From Kitasatospora sp. MAP12-44 (GTDB lineage: Bacteria; Actinomycetota; Actinomycetes; Streptomycetales; Streptomycetaceae), in contig NZ_JARZAE010000004.1 in the NCBI RefSeq assembly GCF_029892095.1, positions 186,001 through 250,000 on the forward strand: DNA of 64,000 nucleotides. Direction: 5' to 3'. How positions within the stretch are numbered: the first letter of the stretch is position 1; each line of letters starts with the position of its first letter. The notes beneath the pieces were generated by a model that saw only the letters and a program-made list of their open reading frames with translations, made no database searches and was not told the DNA's origin. Below are positions 41,873 to 50,154 of this stretch, piece by piece. Position numbers and translations under genes: made by a program.

Positions 41873-42769
41873 TCACCAGCCACCGTTGAAGAAGGCCAGG
41901 AGGGCCGGCGCCGGGTCTGCCGCAGTGCCCGTGTTCGCCACCGCGATGACGATCGCGGCCAGCGCCGGCAAGGCCGAGAGCACACCGAACGATCCCAGCG
42001 TGCGCCGCGTACGCCGCATGCGCTGCGTACGCCCATCGGTTGCGGCGCTGCCGGAAGCGCCTGTTGCGGCAAACCTCCTCCACACCATCACGCTCACGCC
42101 GATGAGGACGACCGCCACGATCGAAACCATCACGGCAAGCACCGCGTGGTACCGACCGAAGTCGTCGACCATCGCCTGGAGGGCAGCCGCGTTCTGGCCG
42201 CTCGTGCTCGGGTAGTGGGCCAAGCCCTGCCTGATCTGGTCAACCGTACCGGTGAGTTGTCCGTCGGGTGCGCCGAGCGGCAGCATCGAGATCACCGAGG
42301 AGAAAGGGTCCATCGCACCCTGGACATTCGCCATCACCGCCGCCACCGACACCAGTGCGAGCAGGCTGACGAAGGTCCCGGCCGAAGCGAGAGCGACCCT
42401 GCCTCCAGCCCCGGGACCGCTGGACCGCAGGAACGCCTTCCAGAGCAGGACGCCGAGCGCGACGAACACGATCAGCAGGGCCGCGGCGAGCACGGCCTTG
42501 GCCACGTGGTAGCGGAACCAGTAGTCGACAACCCGCTCCAGGTCCGGGGGGAACCCCCGATCGCCGGACCTCCAGTACTCGATGAACGCCGGGTGCAGGG
42601 CGTCGACGAGGTTGTGCCGTTCGGAGAAGCCGCCTTCTGAGCCGTTCGCCACCAGCGCGCTCGGGGCGAGGACGAAGGCGGTGCCGAGTGCCACGGCGAG
42701 AGCGACGAGCAGAGCCAGTGCCCGACCGGACATGTCCGTCGATCGCGACAGGGCTTTATGAGTGCGCAT
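41873..42769 (-). CDS. Multi-pass membrane protein of unknown function
   Basis: Protein of 298 residues. Hydrophobic helices at about 17-35, 95-115, 135-155, 220-245 and 275-292 alternate with loops; the region after helix 1 is long (about 60 residues) and contains HPAFIEYWRSGDRGFPPD, probably extracytoplasmic. No known catalytic motif. The C-terminal part carries an Arg-rich loop (RTQRMRRTRR). ATG at 42769 chosen for AAGGA upstream. It lies convergent with the two-component genes. Confidence 0.65.
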   Translation of the reverse strand: MRTHKALSRSTDMSGRALALLVALAVALGTAFVLAPSALVANGSEGGFSERHNLVDALHPAFIEYWRSGDRGFPPDLERVVDYWFRYHVAKAVLAAALLIVFVALGVLLWKAFLRSSGPGAGGRVALASAGTFVSLLALVSVAAVMANVQGAMDPFSSVISMLPLGAPDGQLTGTVDQIRQGLAHYPSTSGQNAAALQAMVDDFGRYHAVLAVMVSIVAVVLIGVSVMVWRRFAATGASGSAATDGRTQRMRRTRRTLGSFGVLSALPALAAIVIAVANTGTAADPAPALLAFFNGGW

Positions 42770-43044
42770 GGAGATTCCTTCGACTCGATCCGACATGTGG
42801 ACAGCTGTCCGAACCACCCGGTGGGCGGGCCGCCGTTGTCATGCCGATCACCATTTCGCACCGTCGATCACCCGGTCACTGAGGCATGCCATCCACCTGA
42901 GGTGTGGCCTGCCCCACCCCAGGGCCGAGCACGGCAGACGGGCCTCGCACCGCCGCGCCTGGTCCCACCTTCGGCCTGGCGCGGGAACCCCGGCTTCCGT
43001 CGCGCTGCTGACCCGACCTTCTCGCCAGCCCTCCAACCGCCCAC

Positions 43045-43102
43045 GCCGGGCGGCGGGCGGGCCTGCCGCCCGCCGCCCGGCCTGGGTGAAGGGACCCTTC
43101 AC
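43045..43102. terminator. Strong double hairpin in the 422-base gap downstream of the MFS gene
   Basis: First hairpin: a 16-bp perfect stem starting GCCGGGCGGCGGGCGG with a five-base loop (43045-43081). Second: GTGAAGGG-A-CCCTTCAC (43086-43102). They lie downstream of the MFS transporter (minus strand) and probably end its transcript. The rest of the gap (42770-43191) holds nothing recognisable. Confidence 0.75.
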
Positions 43103-43191
43103 GGGCACGGGGTCATACGCGGCGCGACCCCGTGGACGGCGAACCCCAGGCCCAAACCACATCGTGGCGGTGGCGACGAAAGGTCGGGGGG

Positions 43192-44616
43192 CTACCTCGC
43201 TGCTGCTCGGCGCTGGGCGCCGGCGAGTACCAGGGAGGCCACGGAGGCCAGCAGCACCGCCACGATCACCGCCGTCCAGCCGCGTCGGAAGGCGTCCAGT
43301 GCGGCCTGCGGTCCGTGCGAAGTGCCGATCAGACTGACCGTCAGCGCCACTCCCACCACCGCGCCGATCTGCCGGGCCATCGTGGTGACCGCCGAGCCGG
43401 TGGCGAAGCGCGTGGGCGGCAGCGCCGCCGCGGCGGACCCGATCAGGGTGGGCAGGGTCAGTCCGACGCCCAGGCCGGTGAGCAGCATCCCGGGCAGCAG
43501 TTCGGTGGCGTAGCCGGGCCTGACCTCGATGGTGACCGCCCACCAGCCGATGCCCGCGGCGAACAGGAGGGTGCCGAGCGCGGCCAGCCGTCCGGGGCCG
43601 AGCCTGCGCACCAGTGCGGCGCTGCCCAGTGCGACCGGCGGCACCAGCAGCGGGCCCGGGGCGATGGCCAGTCCGGTGCGCAGCGCCGAGTACCCCCATG
43701 CCTGCTGGCACCACAGGACCGAGGTCAGCAGCATGCCGGCGAAGGCGACGGTGAACAGCAGGGCTGCGGTGTTGGCGGCGGCGAAGCTGGGCACCCGCAG
43801 GAGCGGCAGTTCGACGATGGGGGCGCGGTGGCGTGCCGAGCGGCGCAGGAACCAGCCAGTCAGCAGAACGGTCGCGAGCAGGCCGCCGAGGACCTGGGCC
43901 GAGTCCCAGCCCCAGTCGTCGCCCTTGACCAGGGCCACGGCGAGAACGGCGATGGCGGTGGTGAGGAGTCCCGCGCCGAACAGGTCCGGCAGCGGTCCGT
44001 CCTCCTTGCCGCGCAGCCTGGGCAGCACACGGGCGCCGACCGCGATGGCGGCGGCGCCGACCGGGACGTTGGCGATGAACACCCAGCGCCAGTCGGCCTC
44101 GACCAGCAGTCCGCCCAGGACCGGGCCGAGCCCGGCGGCGATCCCGCCGATCGAGGCCCAGGCCCGGATGGCGGCGGGGCGCTCGGCCGCAGGAGTGGCG
44201 TCCAGCAGCAACGCGAGGGAGGTCGGCATCAGTGCGGCGGCGCCCGCCGCCTGGACCACCCGGGCCGCGTCGAGCCAGCCGACGGCCGGGGCGAGCGCGC
44301 AGAGTGCGGAGGCGGTGGTGAAGACGGCCAGCCCGCCGAGGAACACCCTGCGATGTCCGATCCGGTCAGCCAGCCGTCCGGCGGCGACCAGCAGGGCGGC
44401 GAAGACGATGGCGTAGCCGTTCAGCACCCAGGAGAGGGTGGCCAGGCTGCTGCCGTGGAAGTGCCGCTGCATCGCCGGAAGGGCGACGTTGACGATGAAC
44501 AGGTCGAGGTTCGAGACGAACACCGCGGCGGCGACCACCAGGAACGCGGCCCGACGGTGCGGCAGGTCCCGGTCGGCCGATACGGGCACTGGGTTTGATA
44601 TTCCAACTATCTCCAT
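43192..44616 (-). CDS. MFS transporter, DHA2-type drug exporter
   Basis: Protein of 474 residues with about 14 membrane helices. VFVSNLDLFIVNVALPAMQRHF is the conserved helix-1 block of the EmrB/QacA group (shown here as NLDLFIVNVALPAM), GYAIVFAALLVAAGRLADRIGHRRVF-type motif A follows, and PTSLALLLDATP and GLGPVLGGLL correspond to helix 4-5 motifs. It should export drugs by proton antiport. ATG at 44616 chosen because upstream sequence lacks the fold. The upstream 114 bases include an AT-rich patch unusual for this genome. Confidence 0.88.
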   Translation of the reverse strand: MEIVGISNPVPVSADRDLPHRRAAFLVVAAAVFVSNLDLFIVNVALPAMQRHFHGSSLATLSWVLNGYAIVFAALLVAAGRLADRIGHRRVFLGGLAVFTTASALCALAPAVGWLDAARVVQAAGAAALMPTSLALLLDATPAAERPAAIRAWASIGGIAAGLGPVLGGLLVEADWRWVFIANVPVGAAAIAVGARVLPRLRGKEDGPLPDLFGAGLLTTAIAVLAVALVKGDDWGWDSAQVLGGLLATVLLTGWFLRRSARHRAPIVELPLLRVPSFAAANTAALLFTVAFAGMLLTSVLWCQQAWGYSALRTGLAIAPGPLLVPPVALGSAALVRRLGPGRLAALGTLLFAAGIGWWAVTIEVRPGYATELLPGMLLTGLGVGLTLPTLIGSAAAALPPTRFATGSAVTTMARQIGAVVGVALTVSLIGTSHGPQAALDAFRRGWTAVIVAVLLASVASLVLAGAQRRAAAR

Positions 44617-44730
44617 GCGCAGGCATGCTAGCGATAGTAAGTTTGAAAACACAACCCTATGGGCAGGCTGGTGGGGTGACCGAAGGTCAGCACAGCGAAG
44701 GCTGGGCCGCCCAAGGCCTGCTCCGCCGGC

Positions 44731-45114
44731 ATGCAGTGGGGGATGCGGACCGCGCGCAGCCAGGTCCTGGCGACGGTGGCGGCCGGCTCTAACGCGCTGG
44801 AGGCGTGGCAGCGGGAGGAGCGCGGCAGTGCGGATCTGGTGGTGATGCGGGCCCGGGTGGCGGTGGAGCGAGCGCTGCGGGCGAGTCGGCAGCACGGCAG
44901 TTGGTCCGAGGTGCTGGCGAACGAGGCGCGGGCGGTGTGCTGGGAGGCGGCGGCGCCGGCGGACCCGGTGCCGCGGGTGTGCCTGCTGGCTCTGGCGCAG
45001 TTGGACCAGTGGAGTGCCCTGCCGGAGCATCAGGTGGCGCCACCGGCGGGCAGCATGATCCCCCGCGGGCGCGACTGGGCCGACTATCTGGCCACGCGCC
45101 GCGCCGACCTCTAA
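44731..45114 (+). CDS. Hypothetical protein
   Basis: Protein of about 127 residues; high third-position GC and a long uninterrupted frame support coding. Mostly helical with VMRARVAVERALRASRQHGSW in the middle, quoted as AVERALRASRQHGSW, and a DWADYLATRR tail. No family recognised. The frame has two near-adjacent ATGs (44731 and 44743). It is divergent from the MFS gene. Confidence 0.5.
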   Translation: MQWGMRTARSQVLATVAAGSNALEAWQREERGSADLVVMRARVAVERALRASRQHGSWSEVLANEARAVCWEAAAPADPVPRVCLLALAQLDQWSALPEHQVAPPAGSMIPRGRDWADYLATRRADL

Positions 45115-45275
45115 CAGGATGGTGTGATCCTTCGGTGCCCTAGGTCCGCAGGCTCGGCCTGACCGATACCAGCGCGCCGCCGAACCCGGCCCGCCCCACC
45201 GCTGACCACGGGGCGCTTTGCTGGCGGGACGCCGCCTGGGCCCCGCTCGGACCGCCTGCGCCCACCCGCCAACTA

Positions 45276-45489
45276 AGACCGACCGGCAAATGGAGGGCGG
45301 CGTCGCGGGCCGATGGCTCTCTCCCCCAGCCTTCGGCCGGGAGGTGCCCCCCTGACGGCTTCTCCTCAGTCGCCAGGGCTCCGCCATGGCTCCTTCGTCG
45401 GCACCGCCTGGACTCGGCCCTCGACCCTCCCCCAGCCTCCGGCCGGGGGGACCCCCTTCTTCTCCCACCCTCCATTTGCCGGTCGGTCT
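45276..45489. mobile_element. MITE-like element with 22-bp inverted ends
   Basis: A 214-base segment bounded by perfect inverted repeats; the inner 20 bases of the left arm read ACCGACCGGCAAATGGAGGG. The interior carries two copies of a CCCCCAGCCT-CGGCCGGG hairpin-like unit (near 45323 and 45428). No open frame of interest. It lies in the 382-base gap after the hypothetical gene and ends eight bases before the hydrolase stop. The layout fits a miniature inverted-repeat element; target-site duplication was not evident. Confidence 0.6.
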
Positions 45490-45496
45490 AAAGCGC

Positions 45497-46390
45497 TCAG
45501 TCACAGCGGGCGGTGGTCCGGGCGGCCTGTTCGATCAGGTCGGTGACTGCTCCGGGGTTGGTGAGCATGATCAGGTGGGGGCCGGCCACCTCGACGGTGT
45601 GCGCGTGGGCCCGGGTGGCCATGAACTCTTCGAGGGCCGGGGCGATGGCGTGGTCGCCCTTGGCCACCATGTACCACGACGGGATGGTCTGCCAGGCCGG
45701 CGTGCCGGAGGTCTCGGTCACCGCGTCGAGGCTCAGCGGCCGCTGTTCGGCGGCCAGCGCCTCCTCCTGGTCGAGCGGGAGCTCGTTGTCGAGGAAGACG
45801 CTGGGGTAGTGGGCCGGGTCGATGGTCAGCTCCGTCCCGGTGGTGCCGTCGGCATTCGGGTAGCTCGTCGCGATGACAGGGAGCGCGGGGATGGTCTTGC
45901 CCAGCTGCGAGCCGTTGAGGCCGGCCAGCGAGTCGCCCTTGGCCGGTGCGAAGGCGGCGATGTAGACCAGGGCCTTGACGTTGGGGTCGCCTTGGACGGC
46001 GTTGGTGATCACGGCGCCGCCGTAGGAGTGGCCCACCAGGATGACCGGGCCCTGGATCTGTTCCAGGACGCTGTGGATGAACTGCGCGTCAGAGTCCAGG
46101 CCGCGCAGCGGGTTCGGCGGTGCTTTGACCGGGAAGCCGGCTGCCTCCAGCCGTTCGATGACCGGGGTCCAGCCGGCGGCGTCCGCCCATGCGCCGTGCA
46201 CCAGCACGATGGTGGGCTTGGCTCCGTGCCAGTCCGCGATGGCCTGGGTCTGGGCCGAGACGGCGTGGGCCTGCACCGCGTTGGCCTGGGACGACCTGGC
46301 CTGGGCGCTGGAGGTGAGCGCGACCGTCGACAGCCCGGTGGCCACGAGTGCCGCCGCGACCAGGCCGGCGATCCGTGCGTTGCGTTTCAT
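45497..46390 (-). CDS. Secreted alpha/beta-hydrolase
   Basis: Protein of 297 residues with a signal peptide (RNARIAGLVAAALVATGLSTVALTSSAQA). The hydrolase fold shows IVLVHGAWADAAGW (oxyanion), LVGHSYGGAVI (nucleophile Ser) and the late His in AGPHLIMLTNP. Related to the EstC-like/short hydrolases of Streptomyces. Substrate unknown. ATG at 46390 with GGGAGAG upstream. Runs toward the MITE-like element. Confidence 0.85.
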   Translation of the reverse strand: MKRNARIAGLVAAALVATGLSTVALTSSAQARSSQANAVQAHAVSAQTQAIADWHGAKPTIVLVHGAWADAAGWTPVIERLEAAGFPVKAPPNPLRGLDSDAQFIHSVLEQIQGPVILVGHSYGGAVITNAVQGDPNVKALVYIAAFAPAKGDSLAGLNGSQLGKTIPALPVIATSYPNADGTTGTELTIDPAHYPSVFLDNELPLDQEEALAAEQRPLSLDAVTETSGTPAWQTIPSWYMVAKGDHAIAPALEEFMATRAHAHTVEVAGPHLIMLTNPGAVTDLIEQAARTTARCD

Positions 46391-46529
46391 CGCAGTTTCT
46401 CTCCCGCTTCGGTGTGGGTTGGGTAGTGCGATTGCGACGTCGGCTCCGCCGGGGCCGGCGCCCACGGTGCCACGGGTCGAGCTCGCGGCACCACGCTGTG
46501 TTTTCGGACAGCCCTCGCCCTCGCGGGCC

Positions 46530-46647
46530 GCTGATGCCCGCCGTCGACCGGAGGCGCCACGCCATGGATCGTCGAAGCCCGCTCAAGGGCTCGGAATGCG
46601 ACCACGGCACCGGCTCGCTCCGGGGGATCGACGGCTCGATCGGCCAT
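46530..46647 (-). pseudogene. C-terminal remnant of a second SDR gene
   Basis: The minus-strand frame reads AVVAFRALERASTIHG then VAPPVDGGHQ, closely matching the C terminus of the SDR just upstream (DAVVFLASSQATHIHG, VTLPVDGGYLATR). The DNA match is high as well. No start, Rossmann or catalytic part is present, so this looks like the tail of a duplicated or recombined SDR gene. The remaining bases of the 290-base gap (46391-46529) hold nothing recognisable. Confidence 0.55.
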
Positions 46648-46680
46648 GCCCAGGGCACGCCGACCAGCCCGTCGGTGGCC

Positions 46681-47457
46681 CTATCGGGTGGCCAGGTATC
46701 CCCCGTCGACCGGAAGGGTCACGCCGTGGATGTGCGTGGCCTGGCTGCTGGCCAGGAACACGACCGCGTCGGCGACCTCGTCGGAGGTGCCCGGCCGGCC
46801 GTGTGGGGTGGTGGCCGTGTAGCCGCGCAGCGCGTCGTGGAAGGCGGCGTTCTCCTCGGTCATCGTCGGTCCGGGCGCCACCGCGTTGACCCGGATGCCC
46901 TTGGAGGCCAGTTCCGCGGCCCACGACGCGGTGAGCGAGTGGAGCGCCGCCTTGGTCGCTCCGTACAGTGCCGCGACGGACATGCCGATCGCGCCGTTGA
47001 TCGACCCGACGTTGACCACCACGCCGGCGCCGGCCTCGATCATGGCCGGGACCAGGGCTGCGGTCAGCAGGGCCGGCGCCTTGATGTTCACCGCCAGGGC
47101 CAGGTCTGCCAGTTGCTCGTCGACCTCGGTGAGCGACTGCGCGGGGATGAGCAGCGCCGCGTTGTTGACCAGCACGTCGATCGGTCCGCCCGCTGCCTCG
47201 GCCGCGGCCTGTGCCAGCTGCGTGGCCGCCCGGGCTCCGTCGGCCAGGTCGGCGCGCACGAAGTGCGCCGCGCCGCCGGCCGAGCGGATCTCGTCCACCA
47301 CCTTGGCGCCGGCGTCCTTGTTGCGGCCGGAGACCACCACGGTGGCGCCCTCGCGAGCCAAGGCCGTGGCGATCGACCGGCCGATGCCGGAGGTCGAGCC
47401 GGTGACCAGGGCGCGACGGCCGGCCAGACGCGCCACGGAGTTGGGAACAGCCGTCAT
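46681..47457 (-). CDS. Classical SDR-family oxidoreductase
   Basis: Protein of 258 residues with an intact set: VTGSTSGIGRSIA (TGxxxGxG), NNAALLIP, NVGSINGAIG (Ser) and YGATKAAL (YxxxK). The C terminus is the usual GVTLPVDGGYLATR. Substrate unknown; NADP-type glycine motif with an Arg after strand 2 (VVVSGRNK). ATG at 47457 forms ATGA with the DUF998-like gene upstream. Unlike the two cluster SDRs, it keeps the catalytic Tyr. Confidence 0.88.
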   Translation of the reverse strand: MTAVPNSVARLAGRRALVTGSTSGIGRSIATALAREGATVVVSGRNKDAGAKVVDEIRSAGGAAHFVRADLADGARAATQLAQAAAEAAGGPIDVLVNNAALLIPAQSLTEVDEQLADLALAVNIKAPALLTAALVPAMIEAGAGVVVNVGSINGAIGMSVAALYGATKAALHSLTASWAAELASKGIRVNAVAPGPTMTEENAAFHDALRGYTATTPHGRPGTSDEVADAVVFLASSQATHIHGVTLPVDGGYLATR

Positions 47458-48179
47458 GATGCGAGCCTTTCGGGAGTGTTGGGCACAGGAGGGAGGGTGG
47501 TCTGGCGCGGCGGGCGGAGCAGCAGGATCCCTCCGAGCAGCAGCTCGAACGCCAGAATCGTGTACACCGCGATGCGCTCGGGCACTCCTCCGTAGGAGTT
47601 GTAGAGCGGCCGGTCAGCCTGCAGGAGCACGAATGCGGCCAGGCCGAGGACCCCGAGCGCGGTGCCGGCTGCGCGCAGCCACCGGGGGGCGCCCAAGGCT
47701 GCGCCGCGTGTGCCGACCAGGATCGGGATCACGTTGCCGGCGATGATGGTGGCGGCCGCGCCGATGCTGTGGACCACGATCACGCCGTTGTGCAGAGCGG
47801 CGGAGGACTCGTGGAAGAAGCCGACGAGGATCACGCCCACGCCGTGGGCGATCGCCAGCCCGAGCAGCACGCGTTTGAACCGTCCCACGTTCACGGCACT
47901 GAGCAGCAGCACACTGGCTGCGATGAACAGTGCTCCCTGGGCGATGAACGCGGTGTCCATCACCAGGTGCAGCGGCGAGTCGACGGTCCGGCCCTGGAAC
48001 ACGTTCCCGGGGACCGGGTTGCCCAGGTCGCTGATGAAGTCGACGGCGTAGTTGTAGGAAGGGTTGTGCCAGGCCGCGGCGGCGACGTACTCCAGCACCG
48101 CGTACTGCACGGCGGCGAGTACGAGGAGTGCTCCTGCGCCGCGTATGCGGGCTACGGGGTTTTGGACTTTCACGTCCAT
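47454..48179 (-). CDS. DUF998-type integral membrane protein
   Basis: Protein of 241 residues with six predicted membrane helices. YNYAVDFISDLGNP near residue 45 is the typical DUF998 signature (xYxxxxxxISDLG). Function unknown; commonly next to TetR-controlled operons. The ATG at 48179 overlaps the downstream edge of the proximal TetR operator, so repression would block both transcription and start. Co-transcribed with the SDR. Confidence 0.8.
   Translation of the reverse strand: MDVKVQNPVARIRGAGALLVLAAVQYAVLEYVAAAAWHNPSYNYAVDFISDLGNPVPGNVFQGRTVDSPLHLVMDTAFIAQGALFIAASVLLLSAVNVGRFKRVLLGLAIAHGVGVILVGFFHESSAALHNGVIVVHSIGAAATIIAGNVIPILVGTRGAALGAPRWLRAAGTALGVLGLAAFVLLQADRPLYNSYGGVPERIAVYTILAFELLLGGILLLRPPRQTTLPPVPNTPERLAS
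48163..48178. promoter_or_regulatory. TetR-type operator (proximal)
   Basis: TGGACT-TTCA-CGTCCA, a 16-base near-palindrome (one mismatch) overlapping the start codon of the DUF998-like gene. Same spacing as the site at 48199. Confidence 0.65.
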
Positions 48180-48198
48180 AAGGCTGGCATGCAAAATT

Positions 48199-48214
48199 TG
48201 GACTATCAAGTCCA
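48199..48214. promoter_or_regulatory. TetR-type operator (distal)
   Basis: TGGACT-ATCA-AGTCCA, a perfect 16-base palindrome between the divergent DUF998-like and TetR genes. It lies 18 bases before the TetR start, fitting autoregulation. Confidence 0.75.
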
Positions 48215-48232
48215 GAAAGCTAGGCTTGCCGC

Positions 48233-48841
48233 ATGCCTACGCCCAAGGGAGAAGCGACCAAGGCCCGCATCGTCGAGGCCGCAGCGGACCTGCTGATCAC
48301 CGCGAACGACATCAACCTCGACGAGGTCATGCGGCTGACCCGCACCAGCAAGGGACAGGTGTTCTACTACTTCCCCGACGGGAAGGAGGAACTGCGCCGC
48401 GCGGCCGCCCAGTGCCACCTCGCGCGACTGGCCCAGGCCGACGCACCCGCGGTGCCGCTGGCCACGTGGCAGGACTGGGAGTCGTGGATCGAGCAGATCC
48501 TGCGGCTGCACGAGCAGCAGGGGCGCGACGACGCCTGCGAGGTCGCGGCCCTGGCGGGCCGGGCGCTGGACACCGACCGGATCACCCGGGACCTGGTCGG
48601 CCGGATGTACGAACAATGGGCCGCCGAGCTACGGGACCAGCTCACTGCCATGCAGGCAAGCGGCCTGCTGCGCGAAGGAACCCCCGTCACCGAACTCGCC
48701 TCCATGATGCTCGCCGCACTCCAGGGCGGCGCGGTCATCGACAAGGCGACCGGATCCCATCAGCACCTCGCCCGCGCACTACGGCAGACCCTCGTCCTGC
48801 TCCGCTCCTACGCCGCAAAGCAGCCGGGGGGCGAATGCTGA
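48233..48841 (+). CDS. TetR/AcrR-family transcriptional regulator
   Basis: Protein of 202 residues. The N-terminal HTH is TKARIVEAAADLLITANDINLDEVMRLTRTSKGQVFYYFPDGKEEL, reported in pieces; SKGQVFYYF is the recognition-helix end. The ligand-binding C-terminal domain is about 150 residues long and divergent. It is divergent from the DUF998/SDR pair with two operator copies between them, and probably represses that pair and itself. Inducer unknown. Confidence 0.9.
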   Translation: MPTPKGEATKARIVEAAADLLITANDINLDEVMRLTRTSKGQVFYYFPDGKEELRRAAAQCHLARLAQADAPAVPLATWQDWESWIEQILRLHEQQGRDDACEVAALAGRALDTDRITRDLVGRMYEQWAAELRDQLTAMQASGLLREGTPVTELASMMLAALQGGAVIDKATGSHQHLARALRQTLVLLRSYAAKQPGGEC

Positions 48842-49150
48842 AGATGTCCAGTACTTCTGGGAGTGCGATGCCGCCTTTCAGGGCGAGTTGTTCGTGCGTC
48901 TGCCCGGTACGGGTCCTCGACTCCGTGAAGGGCGAAGAGGTCCCAGAGACCTGACAACCTCCGAGCTAGGCGGAGGTAGCCGAAGCCCGGTGCCGAAGCT
49001 GGCTCCACCCGCGCTGGCGGAGAATACGACGCGTCAGGAATAAGTGCTCTCCGCCAGCAGGACAGGTCGAACTGCGCCTGCAGCCAAAACTCGACATGAA
49101 TCGTTCGAGCGGAGCGCGTGCGTCGGCGCGGTGCCGGGTGATGGTGGGTG
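48842..49150. other. Intergenic region, nothing recognised
   Basis: About 309 bases between the TetR and ricin-like genes. No hairpin, repeat or coding frame with homology was found. Both neighbouring genes end here (convergent). Confidence 0.4.
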
Positions 49151-49672
49151 CTACGGCGTGGTGCCGAGCGTGAGGATCTGTGCGGGATCGGAGCTGCAGC
49201 CCGCCAGGTCGAACAGGGGGCCTGGGTATCCGTTGGGCGTCGGGGAAACCTGTATGCAGTCCGCGTTGGGGTAGGCGTAGGTGCTGGGAGCGGCGAACTG
49301 GTACTGGTTGCCGCCTGCGCCGACGGGGTGGAGTGTCCATTCGGTGTAGCTGCTGCAGGCCGCCTGGCGAACGCCCCAGCGAAGCTTCCCGATGCACAGC
49401 CCGTTGGCCTGGCTGACGATCTGGTAGGTCGCGGGCGTGCCGGCGACCGCCTGGAAGGCGAAGTTCTGGGTCGTGTTCCCGCTGCAGGGGTGGCCGTAGG
49501 TGTCGAGGAAGTACTGACCGGGGTCGGTGGTGCTGGTGTCCAGACAGGTGTTCTGCGCGGCCGAGTAGATGGTGCTGATCGGTGCTGTCTGTGCTGCGGC
49601 CGTCTGGGGTACCGCGATCGCGCCTGCGGCCGCGGCGGCTGTCGCCGCGAGGAGGAGGGACTTGCTGATCAC
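49151..49672 (-). CDS. Secreted ricin-type beta-trefoil lectin domain protein
   Basis: Protein of 173 residues. It starts ISKSLLLAATAAAAAGAIAVPQTAAAQT, a signal peptide given here as SLLLAATAAAAAGAIA with a cleavage near AAA-QT. The mature part has a single beta-trefoil-like domain: ISTIYSAAQNTCLDTST, QNFAFQAV, YQIVSQANGLCIGK. Paired cysteines suggest disulfides. Probably a carbohydrate-binding secreted protein without a catalytic domain. GTG at 49672 has AGGAG eight bases upstream. Confidence 0.8.
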   Translation of the reverse strand: MISKSLLLAATAAAAAGAIAVPQTAAAQTAPISTIYSAAQNTCLDTSTTDPGQYFLDTYGHPCSGNTTQNFAFQAVAGTPATYQIVSQANGLCIGKLRWGVRQAACSSYTEWTLHPVGAGGNQYQFAAPSTYAYPNADCIQVSPTPNGYPGPLFDLAGCSSDPAQILTLGTTP

Positions 49673-49947
49673 GAGCAGTTCTCCTGTTCTCCGCCTGCGG
49701 TCGGTCCGCGAGCGGCTCGTACCGGCCGGCCCCACGACTGGCACCGGCATCCGTTGTCATGCCTCGGCAACCGGGGCACGATCGTCGGCGAGGGCCCCGC
49801 GGGTGATTTCACGGGTCCGCAACGCACCGCACGAGCATTGACGCGGCGTGGTCAACTCTGACGTGCTGCCAGGAGCTGGGCTAGCCTTCCCAGCTCAGAG
49901 AACCCTCTGAATGGCTGACTTGTCATGGCCTTGTCGGCGCCTCGCAT

Positions 49948-50133
49948 CAACCCGGCCGGGTGGTGACCCGCCAGGAGATCCTGGAGCGGGCGTGGGACGC
50001 GCACTGGTACGGCCCGACGAAGGTGTTGGACGTCCACATGGCGGCGCTGCGTCGCAAGCTCGGTGTGCCGGGGCTGGTAGAGACGGTCTACGGCCGGGGC
50101 TTTCGCATTCTCGACCCGATCCGCGACCAGTGA
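49948..50133 (+). pseudogene. C-terminal remnant of an OmpR-type response regulator
   Basis: The frame reads PGRVVTRQEILERAWDA then KVLDVHMAALRRKLG and VETVYGRGFRIL before the stop, a complete winged-helix recognition half. No receiver domain precedes it and upstream codons do not resemble one, so this is a truncated gene. It has no convincing start or ribosome site. It borders the IR-bounded hydrolase cassette. Confidence 0.75.
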
Positions 50134-50154
50134 TGGGGATGCCTGAAATTGGTT

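Noticed and set aside
44676..44792. Alternative small gene starting with GTG at 44676
   Set aside because: 38 codons, weak coding pattern, and it overlaps the better-supported hypothetical gene at 44731.
48842..48960. Open stretch after the TetR gene (YFWECDAAFQGELF)
   Set aside because: Readable as protein but without start, family or conserved pattern that I can recognise.
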